This document shows positions 1 through 5,228 of a stretch of 5,228 nucleotides of DNA, in pieces. The stretch is from Aestuariivirga sp. (GTDB lineage Bacteria; Pseudomonadota; Alphaproteobacteria; Rhizobiales; Aestuariivirgaceae): positions 1-5,228 of the forward strand of contig JADCDC010000175.1 of NCBI GenBank assembly GCA_020252385.1. The letters run 5' to 3'. Made by a program: the position numbers and the translations under genes. The notes beneath the pieces were generated by a model, which saw only the letters and a program-made list of their open reading frames with translations, had not been told where the DNA came from and searched no databases. Position 1 is the stretch's first letter. Every line of letters starts with the position of its first letter.

Positions 1-989
1 ACATGGCAACAGCCGAGGGCCAGCAGCTGATCCGCGATCTGGCGGCCAGGTCCGACATCGTGATGGAGAACTTCAAGGTCGGGGGCCTGAAGAAATACGG
101 CCTCGACTACGACAGCCTCAAGGCGGTGAACCCGCGCCTCATCTACTGCTCGCTCACCGGCTTCGGCCAGACGGGGCCCTATGCCCAGCGCGCCGGATAC
201 GACTTCATGATCCAGGGCATGGGCGGCATCATGTCAGTGACGGGCCAGCCGGACGGCGCACCAGGGGCGGAGCCGATGAAGGTGGGCGTTGCCTTCGCCG
301 ACATCTTCACCGGCCTCTATTGCGTGATCGGCATCGAGGCCGCCCTCTACCACCGGGAGCGCACCGGCGAGGGCCAGTACCTCGACGTGGCCCTTCTCGA
401 CTCGCAGGTGGGCGTGTTGGCCAACCAGGCGCTGAACTATCTGGTCGGCGGCACCGCACCCACCAGGCTCGGCAATGCGCATCCCAACATCGTGCCCTAC
501 CAGACCTTCGCCACGAGGGACGGCTACATCATCATGGCGGTGGCGACCGACCGCCAGTTCAAGGAGTATTGCGCCATCCTCGGCCTTCCCCACCTGGCCG
601 AGGACGAACGCTTCCGCCAGAACCGCGGGCGCGTGGTGAACCGCGCCGCATTGATCCCGCTATTGGTCGAGCCGATGAAGCAGCGCAGCACGGCGGAATG
701 GGTCGCAGCCTTCGAGGGCGCAGCCATCCCCTGTGGCCCCATCAACACGATCGACCAGGTCTTCGCCAATGAGCAGGTGCTGGCGCGCGGCCTGCAGATC
801 GGCCTCACCCGTGACGACGGCGTGCAGGTGCCGGGTGTGGCCAATCCCGTCGTGTTCTCGGAGACCCCGGTCGACTACGACAAGGCCCCGCCGCGCCTCG
901 GCGACGGCACGGAGAAGGTGCTGCGCGAAACCCTGGGGTTGGCGCCGGAGGAGATCGCCAGACTCCGGGAGTCTGGCGCGATCGGGTAG
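1..989 (+). CDS. CaiB/BaiF (family III) CoA-transferase, 5'-truncated by window edge
   Basis: Family III CoA-transferases move CoA between an acyl-CoA donor and a carboxylic acid acceptor in the cytoplasm, through aspartyl-CoA anhydride and thioester intermediates. About 328 residues are visible, against about 400 for the family. The first in-frame ATG (position 3) is internal: the visible start resembles the family's D-M-A-T-x-E-G-Q stretch, normally about 70 residues in, so the missing part should hold the N-terminal start and part of the CoA-binding region. Visible family segments are DIVMENFKVGGLKKYGLDY (18-36), IYCSLTGFGQTGPY (47-60), the GYDFMIQGMGG block (65-75) and GEGQYLDVALLDS (122-134). 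The Asp of LLDS (visible residue 133) aligns with the catalytic Asp169 of formyl-CoA transferase. The C-terminal part contains PCGPINTIDQVF, also typical. The substrate cannot be told from sequence alone. The gene converges on the YidB-family gene, with 8 bp between the stops. Confidence 0.93.
   Translation, partial: MATAEGQQLIRDLAARSDIVMENFKVGGLKKYGLDYDSLKAVNPRLIYCSLTGFGQTGPYAQRAGYDFMIQGMGGIMSVTGQPDGAPGAEPMKVGVAFADIFTGLYCVIGIEAALYHRERTGEGQYLDVALLDSQVGVLANQALNYLVGGTAPTRLGNAHPNIVPYQTFATRDGYIIMAVATDRQFKEYCAILGLPHLAEDERFRQNRGRVVNRAALIPLLVEPMKQRSTAEWVAAFEGAAIPCGPINTIDQVFANEQVLARGLQIGLTRDDGVQVPGVANPVVFSETPVDYDKAPPRLGDGTEKVLRETLGLAPEEIARLRESGAIG
953..983. terminator. Hairpin at the convergent gene ends, possible bidirectional terminator
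   Basis: Arms CGCCAGACTC (956-965) and GAGTCTGGCG (969-978) form a perfect 10-bp stem with a 3-nt loop. Past a 2-nt bulge (979-980), three more pairs extend it (953-955 with 981-983). It lies in the final codons of the CoA-transferase gene and just past the stop of the opposing YidB-family gene, so it could stop transcription from both sides. No T-tract follows on either strand, so it is not a textbook intrinsic terminator. The structure is seen directly; the role is inferred. Confidence 0.45.
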
Positions 990-997
990 GCTATTGC

Positions 998-1468
998 CTA
1001 GCCGCGCCGGCCGTAGCCCGGCAGCTGGCCATCGGGCGTCAGCTGGTCGACGGTCTGCGGCAGCACCTGGGAGAGGCGCTTCAGCAGTTCATCGCGGCTG
1101 AGGCCGGTCTGCTGGGTCAGCCGGTCGATCAGGTCGCGGCCAAGCGCCTGCTCCATCTCGCGGTCGTCGATCGGCTCGTTCTGGCCGGTGGAGACCCAGG
1201 AATCGGCCTTGCGGCCCTGGCCTGCGGTGCGGAACTGATCCATGAGCTCGCCGAGGCCGCCGAGGATGGCGCCGCCGCCATAGCCCGATCCCATCATGTC
1301 GGTGCCCTGCTCGGGGCGGGCGGGCGAGGCCGGGGCCCCCGGGCCGGTTCCGGCGGCATTGGGGTTCTGCAGGCCCTTGATGAAGTCCCCGATCTTGTCG
1401 CGGTTCTGATAACCCGCGATGGCGACGAGGCCCAGGAGGGCGGCGAGGGACGGCATGCGGTTTGACAT
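998..1468 (-). CDS. YidB/DUF937 family protein
   Basis: A 156-residue protein of the YidB (DUF937) family, whose biochemical role is poorly known. Layout: a short hydrophobic N-terminal stretch (about 7-20, SLAALLGLVAIAGY), a Gly/Pro/Ala-rich low-complexity linker (about 35-75), then the conserved helical domain (about 85-150). The domain has the family hallmarks SWVSTGQNEPI (90-100), MEQALG (105-110) and LPQTVDQLTPDGQLP (136-150). The start is supported by GGAG (minus strand, 1475-1478) six bases before the ATG; an in-frame Met at residue 5 is the alternative. The N-terminal hydrophobic stretch is short for a membrane anchor and lacks a signal-peptidase site, so a cytoplasmic or peripheral location is most likely. 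The gene is divergent from a GlsB/YeaQ-type gene, and its stop lies 8 bp from the convergent CoA-transferase stop. Confidence 0.88.
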   Translation of the reverse strand: MSNRMPSLAALLGLVAIAGYQNRDKIGDFIKGLQNPNAAGTGPGAPASPARPEQGTDMMGSGYGGGAILGGLGELMDQFRTAGQGRKADSWVSTGQNEPIDDREMEQALGRDLIDRLTQQTGLSRDELLKRLSQVLPQTVDQLTPDGQLPGYGRRG

Positions 1469-1541
1469 ATCTGTCTCCGTGATTAAGGTTGGCGGACGGG
1501 CATAGAGGCGGATCAGCCAACGCCGGGGTTGAAGCGGGAGG

Positions 1542-1567
1542 TGAACGGGACGTTCCCTCTCGCCGTT
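1542..1567 (+). promoter_or_regulatory. Candidate EcfG-type (general stress sigma factor) promoter
   Basis: TGAAC (1542-1546), 17 bases, then CGTT (1564-1567). This differs by one base from the alphaproteobacterial EcfG/RpoE2 consensus, GGAAC with a 16-17 base spacer and CGTT. It faces the GlsB/YeaQ-family gene and would give a 5' leader of about 35 bases. Small membrane proteins of that family are often stress-induced, which fits. The mismatch in the -35 element and the short motif length keep this tentative. Confidence 0.35.
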
Positions 1568-1608
1568 AGGTCAGATTAACAAGCACAGCATCACAAGAGG
1601 GGAAATCG

Positions 1609-1866
1609 ATGTCAATCATTGGGACCATCATCATCGGCTTCATTGCCGGGATCATCGCCAAGTTCCTGATGCCCGGCCGGAACGAGCCCTCGGGCTTCGT
1701 GCTGACCACCATTCTGGGCATCGTCGGCGCCTTCGTGGCGACCTGGCTCGGCCAGGCGCTGGGCTGGTACGGCCCGGGCGAAGGGGCGGGCTTCATCGGC
1801 GCCGTCGTCGGCGCCATCATCGTGCTGGCGGTGTGGGGCATGATCTCCAAGAACCGCGCCGCCTGA
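1609..1866 (+). CDS. GlsB/YeaQ/YmgE family small membrane protein
   Basis: An 85-residue, glycine-rich integral membrane protein of the GlsB/YeaQ/YmgE family, also annotated as transglycosylase-associated protein. Three hydrophobic helices are visible, at about 2-20, 29-49 and 60-79. The family pattern is clear: GFIAGIIAKFLMPG (10-23) with the short polar R-N-E-P-S-G loop, then TTILGIVGAFVATWLG (33-48), then the glycine-zipper-like FIGAVVGAIIVLAVWG (62-77). The length matches the family. The start is supported by a strong Shine-Dalgarno sequence, GAGGGGA (1597-1603), with the core ending six bases before the ATG. Family members are linked to envelope and general stress responses; the molecular function is not established. 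It appears to be a single-gene unit: divergent from the YidB-family gene and followed by a hairpin. Confidence 0.93.
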   Translation: MSIIGTIIIGFIAGIIAKFLMPGRNEPSGFVLTTILGIVGAFVATWLGQALGWYGPGEGAGFIGAVVGAIIVLAVWGMISKNRAA

Positions 1867-1885
1867 GCAGGCCCCTCACGAGGGT

Positions 1886-1907
1886 GGGGCGGGCTTCGTC
1901 CCGCCCT
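1886..1907 (+). terminator. GC-rich stem-loop after the GlsB/YeaQ-type gene
   Basis: GGGCGGG (1887-1893) pairs with CCCGCCC (1900-1906) around a six-base CTTCGT loop, and G1886-T1907 can add a wobble pair. It starts 20 bases after the stop at 1866. A smaller CCCTC/GAGGG hairpin (1873-1884) lies between. Only a weak T-containing stretch follows, as is common in GC-rich genomes. It probably separates this gene from the corrinoid operon. Confidence 0.55.
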
Positions 1908-1967
1908 GTTCCAATGTCGTTTTCAGGCTATCCGCCCCCGCCGGGACGGGGCATATAGCTGGCCATC

Positions 1968-2267
1968 ATGGCCAATCTCATCGTCACCTACTGGCGCGAC
2001 ATTCCTTCCGCGGTCTCGGTCAAGTCCGGCCGCAAGGAGGAAAAGCGCATGCTGAGCGATCGCTTCCAGGAGGCGATCGACATGGCCGCCATGCGGGGCG
2101 GCGCTTCCGACACCGACAGCTACCTCGCCGACTGGCGCCGGGCCGAGCCCCAGCCCGTGGGCGACGACCTCGCCGCCGAGGTCGAGAAGGCGAGGGACGC
2201 GCTCGAGGCCGAATTCACCCAGGAAAAGCTCAAGACATTCATTGCCAACGGAGGCAAAGCCCCATGA
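1968..2267 (+). CDS. Small 'virulence factor' family protein (PF13769 type), likely accessory to corrinoid methyl transfer
   Basis: A 99-residue soluble protein with no signal peptide or membrane segment. It carries the family signature LIVTYWRDIP (4-13) near the start, then a charged segment with GRKEEKR (21-27), RFQEAIDMAAM (32-42), DTDSYLADWRRAEP (48-61), and a helical acidic C-terminal half ending in FIANGGKAP. Databases label this family 'virulence factor', but no enzymatic motif or cofactor ligand is visible and nothing here suggests virulence. The start at 1968 is chosen because the family motif begins almost at once; the Shine-Dalgarno sequence is weak (a GACGGGG stretch about 17 bases upstream is too far). 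Its TGA overlaps the ATG of the methyltransferase gene by four bases (ATGA), which points to translational coupling and a shared task. The family assignment is from memory of the motif; the corrinoid role is inference from context. Confidence 0.85.
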   Translation: MANLIVTYWRDIPSAVSVKSGRKEEKRMLSDRFQEAIDMAAMRGGASDTDSYLADWRRAEPQPVGDDLAAEVEKARDALEAEFTQEKLKTFIANGGKAP

Positions 2268-3223
2268 CGCATACCCTCGTCGCCTCGGCGAAGCGCGAGC
2301 ACATCATCGGTTTCGACCGGCCCTTCACGGTCATCGGCGAGCGCATCAATCCTACCGGCCGCAAGAAGCTCGCCGCCGAGATGCAGGCCGGGAACTTCGA
2401 CACGGTGATCAAGGACGCGCTGGCCCAGATGGAGGCCGGCGCCCACATCCTCGATGTCAACGCCGGCGTCACCGCGGTCAACCCCAACGAGTCCGAGCCG
2501 CCGCTGCTGCGCCAGACGATCGAGATCGTGCAGTCGGTCACCGACCTGCCGCTCTGCCTCGACAGCTCCGTCACCTCCGCACTGAAGGTCGGACTCGAGA
2601 CGGCGAAGGGCCGCCCGCTGGTCAATTCCGTCACCGGCGAGGAAGAGAAGCTCGAGGCCATCCTGCCCCTCGTCGCCAAGTACAATGTCGCGGTGGTCGC
2701 CATCTCGAATGACGAGACCGGCATCTCGGAAGACCCGGACGTGCGCTTCGCGGTCGCCAAGAAGATCGTCGAGCGCGCCGCCGACCACGGCATCAAGCCG
2801 CATGACATCGTGGTCGACCCGCTCGTCATGCCGATCGGCGCCATGGGCACGGCCGGCCAGCAGGTGTTCCGCCTGGTGCGGCGGCTCCGCGAGGAGCTGA
2901 AGGTCAACACCACCTGCGGCGCCTCCAACATCTCCTTCGGCATGCCGAACCGCCGGGCGCTCACGGGCTATTTCCTGGCCATGGCGGCGAGCCACGGCAT
3001 GACCTCCGCCATCATGAACCCGCTCCACGACGAGGACATGCACGCGATCTACGGCGCCAATGTGCTGAACGGCACGGATGCCCACTGCAAGTTCTGGAAC
3101 AACAGGTTCCGCGACATGGCACCCGCACCCTCGACCGCCGCCCTGCCGCCGGGCGAAGTGGCCCCTTCGGCTGAAGAACTCGCCGCCCGCCGCGCCGCCC
3201 GCGAGGCGCGCCGCCGCAGGTGA
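2264..3223 (+). CDS. Methyltetrahydrofolate:corrinoid methyltransferase (MeTr/AcsE-like)
   Basis: A 319-residue cytoplasmic pterin-binding TIM-barrel protein that moves a methyl group between N5 of tetrahydrofolate and the cobalt of a corrinoid protein. Motifs resemble Moorella AcsE: VIGERINPTG (23-32), HILDVNAG (61-68), LPLCLDSS (95-102), LVNSVTGEEEK (119-129), VVDPLVMP (183-190) and CGASNISFGMPNR (218-230). Asp64, Asp100, Asn121, Asp185 and Asn222 match the conserved pterin-site residues of that family, including the active-site Asn of the G-x-S-N-x-S loop. It is stand-alone, not a MetH domain, and is distinguished from dihydropteroate synthase by the GERIN start and the SNIS loop. Residues 284-319 form a Pro/Ala- then Arg-rich tail beyond the roughly 262-residue AcsE core. 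GGAGG (2250-2254) lies nine bases before the ATG, which overlaps the upstream stop. The direction (demethylating catabolism or methyl donation) cannot be read from the sequence. Confidence 0.95.
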   Translation: MTHTLVASAKREHIIGFDRPFTVIGERINPTGRKKLAAEMQAGNFDTVIKDALAQMEAGAHILDVNAGVTAVNPNESEPPLLRQTIEIVQSVTDLPLCLDSSVTSALKVGLETAKGRPLVNSVTGEEEKLEAILPLVAKYNVAVVAISNDETGISEDPDVRFAVAKKIVERAADHGIKPHDIVVDPLVMPIGAMGTAGQQVFRLVRRLREELKVNTTCGASNISFGMPNRRALTGYFLAMAASHGMTSAIMNPLHDEDMHAIYGANVLNGTDAHCKFWNNRFRDMAPAPSTAALPPGEVAPSAEELAARRAAREARRRR

Positions 3224-3239
3224 TTTCTCCTTCCTAAAC

Positions 3240-3277
3240 TCATTCCTCTCCCCCACAGAGGTGGGGGAGAGGAATGA
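3240..3277. repeat. Perfect 17-bp palindrome with AGAG loop, probable dispersed intergenic repeat
   Basis: CATTCCTCTCCCCCAC (3241-3256) is exactly mirrored by its reverse complement at 3261-3276 around AGAG. T3240-A3277 adds a 17th pair. It fills much of the 91-base gap between the methyltransferase stop and the start of the activator gene. Sequences of this C/T-rich and G/A-rich palindromic type are common as dispersed intergenic elements in Rhizobiales (general knowledge). It is followed by an A-rich stretch rather than T's, and no T-tract follows on the opposite strand, so it is not a standard terminator. It could stabilise the upstream mRNA 3' end or lower expression of the downstream gene. 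Confidence 0.8.
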
Positions 3278-3302
3278 AAAAGTAAAGCACCGCGGCTTTC
3301 TC

Positions 3303-3306
3303 AGGA
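3303..3306 (+). promoter_or_regulatory. Ribosome binding site deciding the activator gene start
   Basis: AGGA lies eight bases before the ATG at 3315. The reading frame stays open upstream, and an in-frame GTG at 3261 would add 18 residues, but that codon sits inside the palindrome and the added stretch has no family resemblance. The ATG at 3315 is therefore preferred. Confidence 0.6.
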
Positions 3307-3314
3307 CGTCCGCA

Positions 3315-5228
3315 ATGACCGGCACGAACCCCCTCATCGTCTTCACGCCATCCGGCAAGCGCGGGCGCTTCGCCGTCGGCACACCCGTGCTGCAGGCGGC
3401 GCGGGCGCTGGGCGTCGACATCGATTCGGTCTGCGGCGGCCGCGCCATCTGCGGGCGCTGCCAGGTGAATGTGGGCGAGGGCGAATTCGCCAAGCACGGC
3501 ATCACCTCGACGGCCTCGCATGTGTCCGGCATCACGCAGGTGGAACAGCGCTACGACAAGATCCGCGGGCTTAGCCCGGGCCGCCGCCTCTCCTGCCAGA
3601 CGCAGATTCTGGGCGATCTCGTCATCGACGTGCCGCCTGAGTCCCAAGTCCACAAGCAGGTCGTGCGCAAGGAGGCCGACACCCGCGCCATCGAGCTCGA
3701 TCCCGCAACCAGGCTGTGCTTCGTCGAGGTCGAGGAACCCGACATGCACAAGCCCTCGAGCGATCTCGAGCGCGTCTACAAGGCGCTGAAGGACCAGTGG
3801 GGCATCGACAACCTCTCCTGCGATCTCTCGATCATCGCCGACCTGCAGAAGACGCTGCGCAAGGGCGAGTGGAAGATCACCGCCGCCGTCTTCTCGCGGG
3901 CACCGGGCGGCGGCAACCGGCTTGTCGCCATCTGGCCGGGCTTCCATGACAAGGCCTTTGGCCTCGCCATCGACGTGGGCTCCACCACCATCGCGGCACA
4001 TCTCACCAATCTCTCGACCGGCGAGGTCACGGCCTCGGCTGGGCTGATGAACCCGCAGATCCGCTTCGGCGAAGACCTGATGAGCCGCGTCTCCTATGTG
4101 ATGATGAATCCGGGCGGCGAGAAGGAAATGACCGCCGCCATCCGCGCCGCACTCAACACGCTGGCGCAGGAGGTGGCAAGCCGGGGCGGCATCGACATCA
4201 CCGACATTCTGGAGGTGGTGCTGGTCGGCAACCCGGTGATGCACCACCTGTTCCTCGGGATCGACCCGACGGAGCTCGGCGGTGCGCCCTTCGCACTCGC
4301 CACGGGGCTTGCCGTCACCTGCCCGGCCAGGGAGCTGGACCTCAACCTGAATGCCGGCGCCTGGGCCTATGTGCTGCCCTGCATTGCCGGCCATGTCGGC
4401 GCGGACACGGCGGGTGTCGTGCTCTCCGAAGCCCCGCATGAGCAGGACGAGATCATGCTGGCGGTGGACGTCGGCACCAATGCCGAGATCGTGCTGGGCT
4501 CGAAGGCGCGGCTCCTCGCCTGCTCCTCCCCCACCGGCCCTGCCTTCGAGGGTGCCCAGATTTCCTCCGGCCAGCGCGCCGCACCCGGCGCCATCGAGCG
4601 CATCCGGATCAACCCTGAGACGCTCGAGCCCCGCTACAAGGTGATCGGCGTCGACAAGTGGTCGGATGAGGAGGGTTTCGAGGAGGCGATCACCGCAACC
4701 GGCGTCACCGGCATCTGCGGCTCCGGCATCATCGAGGCGATCGCCGAAATGTATCTCTCGGGCGTCATCAACCAGGACGGATTGATCGACGGTTCGCTGG
4801 CGGAGCGCTCGCCGCGCATCGAACCCTACAAGCGCACCTTCAACTATGTGATCCGCGCACCGAAGGAAGGCGGCAACGAGCCGATGATCCGCGTCACGCA
4901 AAATGACGTGCGCGCGATCCAGCTTGGCAAGGCTGCCCTCTATGCGGGCATCCGCCTGCTGATGGACAAGCTCGGCATCGAAGAGGTCGGCAAGATCCGG
5001 CTGGCGGGCGCCTTCGGCAGCCACATCGACGTCAAATACGCGATGATCCTCGGGCTGATCCCCGATTGCGACCTCGCCAAGGTGCAGAGTGCGGGCAATG
5101 CCGCGGGCACCGGTGCGCGCATCGCCCTGCTCAACATGAAGGCACGCGACGAAATCGAAAGCGTTGTCCGCCGCATCGAGAAGATCGAGACGGCGGTGGA
5201 GCCGATGTTCCAGCAGCACTTCGTCGAG
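3315..5228 (+). CDS. RACo-like [2Fe-2S]/ASKHA corrinoid activation protein, 3'-truncated by window edge
   Basis: The first 638 residues of a reductive activator of corrinoid proteins (RACo/DUF4445 type). Such proteins use ATP to drive one-electron reduction of inactive Co(II) corrinoid to Co(I). The N-terminal ferredoxin-like domain (about 6-105) has plant-type [2Fe-2S] ligands Cys40, Cys46, Cys49 and a distal Cys94 (CX5CX2CX44C). A linker/middle region follows (about 106-212). The ASKHA part then shows the phosphate-1 motif AIDVGSTTIAAH (218-229), GEDLMSR (252-258), LVGNPVMHHLFLG (303-315), the second phosphate motif AVDVGTNAEIVLG (383-395), GPAFEGAQISSG (408-419), TGICGSGIIE (465-474) and RLAGAFGSHID (562-572). 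No stop occurs before the window end; the family is typically somewhat longer, so roughly 40-60 C-terminal residues are probably missing. It follows the methyltransferase gene on the same strand, matching the pairing of activator and methyltransferase in known corrinoid systems. Confidence 0.93.
   Translation, partial: MTGTNPLIVFTPSGKRGRFAVGTPVLQAARALGVDIDSVCGGRAICGRCQVNVGEGEFAKHGITSTASHVSGITQVEQRYDKIRGLSPGRRLSCQTQILGDLVIDVPPESQVHKQVVRKEADTRAIELDPATRLCFVEVEEPDMHKPSSDLERVYKALKDQWGIDNLSCDLSIIADLQKTLRKGEWKITAAVFSRAPGGGNRLVAIWPGFHDKAFGLAIDVGSTTIAAHLTNLSTGEVTASAGLMNPQIRFGEDLMSRVSYVMMNPGGEKEMTAAIRAALNTLAQEVASRGGIDITDILEVVLVGNPVMHHLFLGIDPTELGGAPFALATGLAVTCPARELDLNLNAGAWAYVLPCIAGHVGADTAGVVLSEAPHEQDEIMLAVDVGTNAEIVLGSKARLLACSSPTGPAFEGAQISSGQRAAPGAIERIRINPETLEPRYKVIGVDKWSDEEGFEEAITATGVTGICGSGIIEAIAEMYLSGVINQDGLIDGSLAERSPRIEPYKRTFNYVIRAPKEGGNEPMIRVTQNDVRAIQLGKAALYAGIRLLMDKLGIEEVGKIRLAGAFGSHIDVKYAMILGLIPDCDLAKVQSAGNAAGTGARIALLNMKARDEIESVVRRIEKIETAVEPMFQQHFVE

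Noticed and set aside
3..989. Treating the ATG at position 3 as the true start of the CoA-transferase
   Set aside because: The family has about 70 more N-terminal residues, and this Met falls in the internal D-M-A-T-x-E-G-Q region, so the gene starts outside the window.
1487..1521. GTTGGC/GCCAAC inverted repeat upstream of the YidB-family gene
   Set aside because: The arms are only six bases long and 22 bases apart; this is expected by chance and no other signal supports it.
1867..1967. A cobalamin riboswitch ahead of the corrinoid operon
   Set aside because: The gap is only about 100 bases, contains a terminator-like hairpin, and lacks a recognisable B12-box; it is too short for the full aptamer.
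3240..3281. Intrinsic terminator ending the operon after MeTr
   Set aside because: The stem is strong, but it is followed by A's rather than T's on the plus strand and no T-tract follows on the minus strand. The activator gene continues on the same strand with its own RBS.
2120..3535. A 471-codon open frame on the minus strand spanning the methyltransferase gene
   Set aside because: It covers three plus-strand genes and the palindrome, has low-complexity His/Arg/Gly/Asp-rich composition, and shows no family motif, whereas the plus-strand MeTr motifs are unambiguous.
3240..5219. A 659-codon open frame on the minus strand opposite the activator gene
   Set aside because: It is exactly antisense to a gene with clear [2Fe-2S] and ASKHA motifs. 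Its translation is rich in Asp, His, Arg, Ala and Gly with no recognisable domain, as expected for an antisense shadow in GC-rich DNA.

Overview
The window reads as a GC-rich alphaproteobacterial chromosome segment, most likely Hyphomicrobiales (Rhizobiales). This is inferred from strong G/C at third codon positions, from the protein families present and from a candidate EcfG-type stress promoter. It holds six protein-coding genes. Two of them are cut by the window edges: a CoA-transferase at the left and a corrinoid-activation protein at the right. I see no tRNA, rRNA, CRISPR array, insertion sequence or riboswitch.

Left part (1-1000): the 3' part of a CaiB/BaiF (family III) CoA-transferase on the plus strand converges on a YidB/DUF937 gene on the minus strand. 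Only 8 bp separate their stop codons. A perfect 10-bp hairpin lies in the last codons of the CoA-transferase gene.

Middle part (998-1967): the YidB-family gene (minus) and a GlsB/YeaQ/YmgE-family small membrane protein gene (plus) diverge from a 140-bp spacer. The spacer carries a plausible EcfG-like promoter facing the membrane-protein gene. A GC-rich hairpin follows that gene and separates it from the next unit.

Right part (1968-5228): this is the most interesting region, a same-strand three-gene unit for B12-dependent one-carbon metabolism. It encodes (i) a 99-residue protein of the family labelled 'virulence factor' (PF13769 type), (ii) a stand-alone methyltetrahydrofolate:corrinoid methyltransferase (MeTr) whose ATG overlaps the previous stop as ATGA, and (iii) after a spacer with a perfect 17-bp palindrome, a RACo-like protein with an N-terminal [2Fe-2S] domain and an ASKHA ATPase domain that would re-reduce inactive Co(II) corrinoid. 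MeTr and the activator would work together: one exchanges methyl groups between tetrahydrofolate and a corrinoid protein, the other repairs the corrinoid when it is oxidised. The substrate-specific methyltransferase and the corrinoid protein are not in the window. The small first gene is probably a functional partner of this system rather than a virulence determinant.
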